From the NCBI GenBank assembly GCA_039000515.1, contig JBCFYV010009882.1, positions 59,569,277-59,633,276 of the forward strand: 64,000 nt of DNA, read 5' to 3'. The position numbers and the translations under genes were made by a program. Within the stretch, counting starts at the first letter, position 1. Each line of letters begins with the position of its first letter. This document shows positions 55,585 to 64,000 of the stretch, piece by piece. Source of the DNA: Timema cristinae. Its lineage: Eukaryota; Arthropoda; Insecta; Phasmatodea; Timematidae. The notes beneath the pieces were generated by a model, which did no database searches, had not been told where the DNA came from, and was given only the letters and a program-made list of their open reading frames with translations.

Positions 55585-55660
55585 TCATCCCCAACACCAG
55601 AAAACCCAACTAAATGAACTTGAAATTTAGACCGTTTGCACACCATTTTAGGTATATCTT
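55400..55660. repeat. near-perfect inverted repeat with TA-repeat loop
   Basis: The arm 55413-55470 (starting aatggtgtgcaaacggtcta) is the reverse complement of 55589-55646 with one mismatch in 58 bp. Pairing continues outward about 12 bp with a couple of mismatches. The loop holds 60 bp of unique sequence and a TA microsatellite (55534-55581). It could fold as a long hairpin. It may be a foldback or MITE-like element; no target duplication is evident. Confidence 0.92.
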
Positions 55661-56314
55661 TGTTTCGAAAGAAAATGCATTGTGTAGTATGTGAACAAAA
55701 ATAATAACAAAAGCGAATCTGTGAAAAATATCCAAGAACATCAATTCTGTTTCATATAGGAGTAATGTGCATTTTAATATCATTTCAAAATCAATTTACT
55801 AATAGGGTTGGTCAGACAAAAGAAGACCAAAATCTCAGAACCTAGTTATGGTCCGTCTGTTTTTATACAGGAATCAAATGAAATAGAACTAAAAATCAAA
55901 AGCATAAATGGATAAGGGGGTAGGAAAGGGAGATAGAGAGAGAAATGTTCACAAGAAAACAAACACGAGGCAAGCAACGCTGGTAACCCACCAGATTAAA
56001 CTATCAGACTAGCCAATAGTCTGAGAGCGTGTTGAAGGGCCCAGATGTAGGTGTTGTGTTGTTGGAAATAATAATTATCCTGTGTCTGGTCGCCTAATTA
56101 GATGGTGCCTTGGGTGAGCAAACAGATGGAATCTATTTGCCAGTGGCAAACATCCCCATCTGCCTCCATCAACCATCAATACTGCAGCTTGCAAGGAGAT
56201 AAAAACTGTATTTGGAAGGATATAACAATACAATAAATGACTTGCCCAGATTAAGAAATAATAAATGTAGTTTTAGTCATAAATATTTACAGGAGGTTTA
56301 AGAGAAAATGAGAC
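55661..56314. other. unassigned DNA
   Basis: Nothing recognised. Confidence 0.5.
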
Positions 56315-56525
56315 CTGCATCAGTGGGCGCGTGGACTAAATGTAAGGTTCCTCTGGTTTGGTATGTCAGTGATGGGGAGGTCTATATTTGAATCTCGACT
56401 GGCTGTACAAGTGTTTTTTCTAAATGGTATCCCATCATATTTACACGCAAATGTAATTACATTTATTCTAAGCTGTGCCTGCTGCCCCTATCCCATTAGA
56501 ATCAATACAATGCGTATTACTAGGA
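56315..56525 (+). mobile_element. SINE-2 copy (h)
   Basis: Head gtgggcgcgtggactaaatg, B-box region atatttgaatctcgactggc (56383-56402), and a diverged body and 3' end (aatgcgtattactagg). Confidence 0.65.
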
Positions 56526-57500
56526 CTGGATATGAAAGTAATTAAATAAAAAAAGAAATGAAAGAACACATTGGTAAATATACAAACTATCCTCATATGA
56601 AAATAATTTTATGACAAATATGTGGTACAGTTTTCCAAAGAATAAAAAAATATGTGGTAATGTACCACGAGAAATATGTATGCTATTTGAAACTTTAGGA
56701 ATGCACAAGGTCCACTGTTACAATTTGACTTTGACCCTGTTTAAATAAATTTTATAATGATGTTTTCGAGATTTTAGGTACTAAAACTATAGTACATGTT
56801 TAAAGAAAGCTTAAATTTATTTATTAAATAATACCTAAACAATTACTCAAATGTTTATTTTCTCTTTTATTACTATTGTTTGAGTATTTAAGATATAAAT
56901 GGCGTACAACCCAACATTCCTTGAGGGCTATGAATAAAAGATACAAATTTAGTATTATCCCTTACTAAGTGGTTTTTTCGACACTTTTTTGTGTGTTTAG
57001 TTTTGAAAGCCATTGTCCGATGACGCCAGAATTGAGGGTTGACGTCACGTGGAGTTATTTTCTGGTTGGCAAGAGAGACTTATGAATGGGTAAGGATGAG
57101 ACTGTTGGCCTGGGAAAGGCCAATGGTGAAATATTATCGTATGTGGGTAGTTGCTGTGTGAACAGTGGTTCGGATTTGGGATCATAAAGCCAAATTTTAT
57201 TCGTGTCGAGAAATAGCGTATTGTAAGTTATTTTTAAAACTTATTGGATATATGAACTCATCGTGATGTTTTACAGTGTTTAAACAGTTATTTTGGATCA
57301 ATAAACGTGTGGCATTCCATAGTGTTAGGTATTGTTTTCGTGGAATTTTAACCCTCTTAAAAGCGTAGGGTCACCAGAGACACCAACGCAAATTTGTTGT
57401 GCCTTTAAGTTACTTTAAAAGATTTTGAAATAAATTACTTTGCTTATTCATTTAATTTGCACCATATTTTTTCAATTATTTTAAAAGGTTATTTGCAATT
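56526..57500. other. unassigned DNA, possible LTR-like stretch
   Basis: 57040-57060 has ttgacgtcacgtgg, a CRE/E-box composite. 57060-57370 has an aataaa signal (57300) in a GC-balanced leader-like context. It could be an LTR or promoter, unproven. Confidence 0.35.
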
Positions 57501-57504
57501 GTAT

Positions 57505-57930
57505 CTTTCTTTATCTGCCTGACAAATTTCAGTTTTCTACTTCATTAATAAGTTGTTTTAGTTAGTTTGGTAATTATTTGACAACCTCCCCAACCCCCAT
57601 TTTGAACTCACTCTGAGAAATTTTAATTTCTAGGATTAATTTGGATATCTGGAGTTTTCTCTACCTGTCTGCCAAATTTAAATTTCATAACTCATCAAAG
57701 TAGTTTTTTTTTATTGTATACCAGCACTCCTAGAGCCCCATTTATTAATTTCCCCTTTTTATAGTTTTCTCTACTTGTTTCCCAAATTTAAATTTCATAA
57801 CTCATCTAAGTTGTTTTTTTTAATTGTATACCAGCACTCCTAGAGCCCCGTTTATTAATTTCCCCTTTTTATATTTTTCTGGTTATATGAGGTATTCCCT
57901 CTACCTTTCTTCCAAATTTCAGCTTTACAT
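57505..57930 (+). repeat. 110-bp tandem repeat, two close plus two diverged units
   Basis: 57653-57762 and 57763-57872 are about 93% identical (tcataactcatc, ttgtataccagcactcctag, agcccc(a/g)tttattaattt). Diverged units flank them (ctgcctgacaaatttcagtt at 57515 and ctttcttccaaatttcagct at 57905). Confidence 0.85.
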
Positions 57931-58003
57931 CTTATTCTTAAGTGCCTATCTTTTTTCTGGACACATACATACACCTACCCATTCACACACACACTTTCTG
58001 TTT

Positions 58004-58007
58004 TATT

Positions 58008-58056
<49 letters not shown>
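58004..58056. repeat. TA and CA microsatellites
   Basis: TA tract 58008-58029 then CA tract 58030-58056. Confidence 0.95.
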
Positions 58057-58061
<5 letters not shown>

Positions 58062-58689
58062 GTCTCGTCATCCTGGCTCTTGGCATGATATTACAAATAT
58101 AGCTGTTTTCAGTCAGCAGGCCATGAGCTTATGGTTTTTTTTCGCTTGTATCTCATATATATATATAAATTTACTTTTAAGAACAGTACCACAGTAAGAT
58201 GCGATAATAAATAAAAAAGACACCAATCAATTGTAAATAAGTTATTTTAATAACGCCTACATTTTAAAGAAAGAAAATTAAATTAAATTATCAAAGTTAA
58301 TGACTTATACCATATTAATTTCAACTACTTAAAGTAAATTCATTGAAAGTAACACCTTAAGTGGTAAAAAAGACAAAAATTGATATGTATGCTAAAATTA
58401 AAAACATATATACTCTTTTCTATATTATTTTGTAATGCATTTTGGTAGACAATTTAGTTAAGTTTGGTCCATAGCGTGTTGTCTTCAACAGCACACAATA
58501 TGCATTTATGTACGAGCCAAGATGAGTTATAACCAGCGTATACCCAGAAAGGTTTGTAAAACATGAGAATAAAACAAATTCTAACTGTTGACTTCACAAA
58601 GTTATTGTGAACGACAAGTCTGTCAAAATATTATTGACCTAAAAAAACATACCACGTAGGGAGAAGTTTTTTTTTTTGCACTGAATATT
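58057..58689. other. unassigned AT-rich DNA
   Basis: Nothing recognised. Confidence 0.5.
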
Positions 58690-58915
58690 ACCATGCGTTC
58701 GTGTTATATACTTATGTACTAACTACACTAATGTTTTCAGGGATGAGGGAAGCTATATTTATAAGAAGTGAATCCAAATTTGAGTGGAAGGAGAGTGGAA
58801 AATAATTGTGTAAAACCACCCTCAGTACCCCCGACCGAGATTCGAGCTCCGATCCACCCATCCTCAGCACACTTGTCTACTGCAAGAGTAGCGCCTTAAA
58901 CCATGTGCCCAGCCG
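58690..58915 (-). mobile_element. SINE-2 copy (i)
   Basis: Body agaagtgaatccaaatttga, B-box complement gaccgagattcgagctccga (58838-58857), ctcagcacacttgtctactg, and head ccatgtgcccagccgaagtg. The 3' hairpin end is eroded. Confidence 0.8.
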
Positions 58916-59439
58916 AAGTGTTTGGGAAATGTTTTATTTGATGTTATTTTGTTCATGTCGACGTGCCACCCAAATCATGTTCGTATGCAATAGACTAGAG
59001 GTTAAATGGATAGGTGGTTTAAACGTCAATCTTGTCTGTTATCATTTACCTATGATAGGGTGGTTGGGGTGTGAATCATAGCCGTGTGTACCAAGTGTTT
59101 TCAAATAAATGGTGGCACACTAGACTAGCTCAAAATTCAGCTAGCCCTTAATTGGCACAATGGTTGGAAAAGTTTTATTATCTCTGTTCTAGACAAAATC
59201 TCAGCCCTACACATGCATAAGAACTAAAAACAATAAAATAGCAAATTTGACTCGTTAATTGTAATGATATGAAATCATTGAATCCCTATTTTTAGCTTAT
59301 AAATATACACTTCCTAAGATAGTGCAATACTTTTTATTGATGGATGGCCTTAATGGAGGTGAGGTAATGTATGTACCTTTTTACTTTAGTAGAAAAGATT
59401 TTGGAGGACCTTTAATGGATAGAGAGAACACCGGATGAG
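58916..59439. other. unassigned DNA
   Basis: Nothing recognised. Confidence 0.5.
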
Positions 59440-60175
59440 TCAAGTAGTAGGGATGTGAAAAAAGTATCGATACTTTACTAATATCGGTATTTTCCTTTTG
59501 ACACTAGTATGTTTTACTCGATATTTTTCCCCGATACTTTTACTGATATTAGTACTAACACTCCGGGATCGAATGGGTATTGAAAGAAACACATTTTTTG
59601 CTATTTCCACTCATGGCCCATGCTGAGATTTAATATTTATTAGGGTGTTCTGTAGAAGAAGAACAAATGACACTATTTCTCAATCCTCACTCATTTTCAG
59701 CATTACAAGCAAGAAGCATTCAGCGCCTTATGCAAGAATTTCCACTAAGTGGATGCTTTGTTGACACTAGCGTGGGTTGGCTTTGTTTCGTCATAGGTTA
59801 AATGGAGCGATAGTGTGCACAGGACCACATTATCAGTCCACTAAGCATTCACTTGCATACCACCACTGACTGGTTGACAAACAAGTGAAGACTAGTCTAC
59901 TCTACTCAACACCCCCTTCCTTTATCAATCAGCACAGTCATCACAAACTAAACAAAATAAGATTTTGTAGGATCACAATAAACTCAGTCTACTCAAGGTG
60001 CTTCAAGCAGATGAAGCTGAAACGTTTATGTGCAGATGAGACAATGGCATCCATTCTTCTATTGTTTGTCAATAGTTAATAATCTATCTTGATAGAGTAC
60101 ATAAACGACGGATGGCGTTAAAAAATGGCATCTGTCGAAAGTAAATAATGAAAGCTTTTTAAGAAGTTGGAACCC

Positions 60176-60424
60176 ACCTCGGAGTCGTAGTTAGCTAACG
60201 TGCTTGTTTCATGTTGAGCTAGACTGCCGGGGACGGGGAGATCGAGGTTCGAATCTCACTAGGGTGAAATGAGGTTGGTTTTTCCTAAATTATTTTCCAC
60301 TCTCCCTCAACGCAAATGCGGATTAACTTCTTCTAAATTCAACCTTCCAGATTTCTAACTTATTAGTATAATTAGTACTTAAGCGTAGGCCTATAGCCCG
60401 AACGGTTAGTAAGACGCAGTACTT
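60176..60424 (+). mobile_element. SINE-2 copy (j), best-preserved
   Basis: Head cgtagttagctaacgtgctt, B-box gaggttcgaatctc (60243-60256), body ttttccactctccctcaacg, and the full 3' end agcccgaacggttagtaaga with cgcagtac. Used here as the reference for the family. Confidence 0.9.
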
Positions 60425-60553
60425 TTTTTAAAAAAGATGTTAAATAACGAAAAAGCATTTTGTAAAATTTGTTTCAAACTATTAAACAGGATTTTCATTT
60501 ATTGGATAAAAATGAAAATTCAATTATTATGCAAAAGTTGAGATTTTTTTGTA

Positions 60554-60800
60554 ACACAACGTCTTACTACCTGTTCAGATTATACGCCTATGTACTATTT
60601 ACAATACTGGGTTAGGGACTAGAGAGGCTTAATTTAGATTAAATGCACCCGAATTTGCGTGGTGGGAAAATGGAAAGCAATTAAGGGAAAAATGCCCTCA
60701 GTGCATTATACCGGGATCGAACCCCAATCTCCTTGTCTTTGGCAGTCTAGTTCAACATGAGATTAGCGCGTTAGATTAAGTGGACGCCGAAGCGGGTAGG
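60554..60800 (-). mobile_element. SINE-2 copy (k)
   Basis: caacgtcttactacctgttc, body aaatgcacccgaatttgcgt, B-box complement accgggatcgaaccccaatc (60710-60729), then head with ttagcgcgttagattaagtg. Lies inverted to copy j, 130 bp away. Confidence 0.9.
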
Positions 60801-60911
60801 AGATTATTAATACTAGATTTTTAAAAAATTATAGATTAAAATTTCTATAGGCCTACTGATAATTACTGATAATCGATACTTTTCTTTCGATACCATATCC
60901 CTATCAAGAAT

Positions 60912-61000
60912 TGTGCGTGTATGTGTGTCTGTGTGTGTGCATGCGTTAGTTAGAAAGAGAGATAGATAGAGTAAGAGAGAGAGAAAGTAGGCTTGGGATG
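60912..61000. repeat. GT and GA microsatellites
   Basis: Interrupted GT tract 60915-60940 and GA/GATA tract 60955-60985. Confidence 0.8.
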
Positions 61001-63584
61001 AGGAAAATCAGAAAAAAAGGGAGAGAGTTCACGCAATATAAGTAGATACTAGTGACAATGGCTGACGAAAATAAGAATTATATATAAGTTATTTATTAAA
61101 TTATAATTGTTAATAACAATATTATTGTGAGATAATATTTAGTTAAAATTATTATGTTAAAATCAATCTACAATAAACCCCTGTTTTATAAATTTAAAGA
61201 ATAAAAATAAGGCTCCATGTTATTATTTATGTTTTTAATTATCTATAAGAATATGATAAACCAATATTAATATATATCATTTTCAAAGCAATTCTTTCGC
61301 GTATCATCAGGAATTTTAAGCGGAAAATTTGTTTTTTGGAGTAATTCACCATACATAATATTAATGATAAAAATTAGTGTAGTTTACATAGTATGATGTA
61401 TTAAAATTTTTATTGTAATTTTAGGTGTGTGTGAGAGTTTATGTGAAGGGAATCTGAATTAGGCCAAACAAAGTCAAAGTCAAAACTACGTTTTTTGTGG
61501 CTGTCCCAAATCTCAACATTATAAATAAACTATTAATTCAGAGCATCTAGGTAATGGTAAAAACTAAACATACTGTGTTATTTTATGGTGACTTATCTAC
61601 ATTTAAGTCACTTAATCTCTTGTCAGTTTTGAACTTGAAATACTGTTTAGTAAATTTTCTGAAAAGGATTATATGTTGAAATTTGTCATTTGTCTGATGT
61701 ATCAAATTAGTAAATAATTTAATAAATTTAGGTTTACTTCTTCTTTCGAAAGATTATGAAGATGTGAGGGTCATTGGTGAGTAAAATTTGAAACGAAGGA
61801 GATTTGATCATCTTCCTCAACATTTCGAAATTTCACACACACACACACACCTCTTTTTTAATGTTCACAGGTCTTACTAGCAGTCTTTCATTTATACAGA
61901 AAAACAGTTTAAAGCGTTCTTAGAAAATCTATTTATGTGACACTTCTGAGTCATTAAAACTAATTACACACTCACAGACCCATTTAGAAGTATTATTAAT
62001 CTAATAGGCTTCTATTGTGTATTCATAATTTCATAATCTACTAAGTTTAGTCAGACAAAAAAACAACTGTTTGGGATAATATTGAATGCCACGTTCAATA
62101 GGTTCGTCAGCCCTTCTCTGGAGAAAGTGGACTAGACTAGGAAAGGGGCGGAAAGGGAATGGGGGGACTGCGAGATTGAATGGAAACAAAGAAGTCGTTA
62201 AAGAAATGCATTTGAAAGGTGACGATGGGGATACATCAGGAGGAAAGGACTAAGATTGAAGAGGGGCAGTAGAACTAAAGTGTGAGAGAGAATGTGGAAG
62301 GAGAAAGAAAGTCGACAAAATAGAATAGAGAGAGGTTAGAGATTGACAAGGAGAGAAGTCCAAGAGTTACTGCTCAGCAATGACACTCCAGTCACGTGCG
62401 GGACATTGTCAGGGGAGAGACAAACCAGAAGAGAGAAACATAATCGTTTAAAACTCGGGTGAGATTGGGAGAGGAGAATTGTGGGGTGTTGGAGAGGGGG
62501 TAGGAGGAGGTTGGAAGCTTTCAGATATTGGCAAACTTTTGTTGCGGCCAGAGCTACACAACATCGTCGGCATTAATTTCCAATTTGCTGGACAACCCTC
62601 TCCCTTCCTCTACCACATAGGATTCGCACCCATCGGACAACATGTCCATGTAGTTCAGTAGCTGGTAGTTGTTAGATGGGGGAGGGGAGGTAGTTGTGGG
62701 GTTGAGGACGTTAGTGATGGGCTTTCACATTGTTACAAAATGATGGAATGGGAGTCTTGTGTATAAAAAAAAAGAGATCAGGACTAAAAATTAAGGTGAC
62801 CATTCATTCACGGTTTTCGAGGGTATTCTTCGTAGTAAGACTCATATTTTGGATTGTACCAGATTATATCCCCAGTTTTAAAAATAAATTCATGCAGTTT
62901 GAAATGTGTATATATATATAATACAAAATTGTCTTAAGAAAGTCAGTTACTAAGAAGTATAAATGTAATATTTTTGGCAACAATTTACATCATATAGGCC
63001 AGCTACTAGTATTTATAACTCATTCTGATATTTTATTTACTTGATTTTTGTCTCTAGTTGTGTGTAGGCTAATTAGTTAGGCTAATTCTTTCATGTGCCA
63101 TGTGCTATCACTTTCATCATGGTCACTTGACTATATAATATTAGAATGTATAAAAGTGGTTTCTACCTCACAAACGAGCCCCAAGTCCACAGGAATTGCC
63201 CTCGTACATTACAGGCGTTACATCTTTTTCTTCCTTGGAGCTAAAGTGGATTATATCCTAAAGGGCTCGACTGCTGAAACGGCATGGTCTCCTGGAGACG
63301 AGGTCACCTTATGAGACTCTCGTCCTTTGCCATCCTCAAAAGGCGTCTTGCCGACAACCCCCTCTAGAGTAGTCTTCGGAACGACCTGTGTTGGGACTCC
63401 CCCACCACTTTACCACCACCTCCTACCCTAGTTTAAGGCAACCATCGAAACGATCTTTTCTCTCTATCATTTTAAAATATACGCTTTTTCAATTATTTTT
63501 CCAAACGTACCCTGTTCACCTCATAAAGAAATTATTCTTTTAAGACATAACGATGTATATTTTAAATTTGTTTAATGAAAAATT
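61001..63584. other. unassigned DNA
   Basis: A short CA tract is at 61836-61850. 62100-62700 is purine-rich and G-rich with several GGGG runs. 62540-63460 is GC-balanced. No recognised gene or element. Confidence 0.45.
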
Positions 63585-63830
63585 GCTTAAGGCCAAAAAT
63601 TTCCAACCAAATACATCGCTCCTTAAGAATATATTATAAACACAAATCACCATTACTTATAATATTAAAGGAATAATAGACTAAAGTAAATAAAATAGTA
63701 TATACGATATTTAAAAGATAATTAGTCAATAAACGTTTAAGACCAAAAACTGTTCTAATAAACTCCATTGATCCTTGGGTATATATTATAGACACTAATC
63801 ACCTCAACAAATCCTCTTTGAAGAATAATG
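63585..63830 (+). repeat. tandem repeat, period about 159 bp
   Basis: aaggccaaaaatttccaacc..atatattataaacacaaatcacc (63590-63650) recurs as aagaccaaaaactgttctaa..atatattatagacactaatcacc (63749-63809). Confidence 0.65.
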
Positions 63831-63977
63831 GACCAAGATAAAAAAAAATACAATTTATTCAATATTGGCTATAAGCGAATATTGTTGGTTTGTGATAGTC
63901 ACTATAAATTCTTATGCATACATTATAAATGCTTATTCTATTTACTCATCATGTTAGAGGAAGAAGAAGAATTAAAA

Positions 63978-64000
63978 AATATATATATATATATATATAT
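63978..64000. repeat. TA microsatellite at window end
   Basis: TA dinucleotides run off the right edge. Confidence 0.9.

Larger units (their letters stand above)
59440..60911. mobile_element. non-autonomous hAT-like element, 1.46 kb, hosting two SINEs
   Basis: The left end tagggatgtgaaaaaagtat with cgatac (59448) is an imperfect inverted match to the right end gtatcg-rich ...cgataccatatcccta ending at 60903. Flanking octamers are tcaagtag (59440-59447) and tcaagaat (60904-60911), matching 6 of 8. A second inverted pair, tatcgatac / atcgatact, lies within each end. No transposase frame is recognisable, so it relied on another copy. The two SINE-2 copies inside account for about 490 bp. Confidence 0.72.

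Noticed and set aside
1..64000. CRISPR array or bacterial operon
   Set aside because: No regularly spaced identical short repeats with unique spacers, no ribosome-binding-site-led gene chains; composition and elements are eukaryotic.

Overview
This window looks like non-coding, repeat-rich DNA from an invertebrate nuclear genome, most likely an arthropod. The reasons are high A+T content, many microsatellites, tRNA-derived SINEs with A/B-box heads, decayed Polinton/Maverick elements, a Ty3/gypsy fragment, a Helitron and several small DNA transposons. I found no intact host protein gene and no rRNA or functional tRNA gene. Every recognisable protein-coding stretch is a broken mobile-element gene. 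Species cannot be named from the sequence.

Layout, left half. Positions 120-925 hold an interspersed repeat with an internal 308-bp tandem duplication. A SINE with a perfect 15-bp target duplication sits at 1965-2334. About 3.9-9.3 kb is the remains of a Polinton/Maverick (adintovirus-like) element. Capsid-type genes and an adenain-like protease lie on the minus strand; a Polinton-associated protein and a DDE integrase lie on the plus strand, so the two blocks point away from each other. From 9.4 to 26.7 kb there are four SINE families (called SINE-1 to SINE-4 here), a 670-bp CATA microsatellite and long unassigned AT-rich stretches.

Middle. Positions 27.8-29.35 kb carry a minus-strand Ty3/gypsy pol remnant (protease, N-terminal RT, RNase H) that has lost the RT catalytic part. 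A second Polinton integrase with a chromodomain-like tail lies at 35.9-36.8 kb on the plus strand, followed by the start of another Polinton gene. A multi-unit tandem repeat at 39.1-40.2 kb is split by a SINE. Two copies of a palindromic TTAA-flanked MITE lie at 40.3 and 44.5 kb, and a hAT-type MITE with an 8-bp target duplication lies at 45.8-46.4 kb.

Right half. A Helitron (47.1-51.3 kb) retains a tandem-repeat 5' region, an OTU-protease ORF and a broken Pif1-like helicase, with a decayed 3' hairpin. It sits inside a TGTATT-rich repeat field. Beyond it are a 50-bp minisatellite of seven units, a near-perfect inverted repeat with a TA loop, a 110-bp tandem repeat, and a hAT-like element (59.4-60.9 kb) with two SINEs nested inside it in opposite orientation.

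The strongest general result is that SINE-1 and SINE-2, which have different tRNA-like heads, share the same hairpin-containing 3' end and TAA-type tail. This suggests one LINE partner mobilised both.
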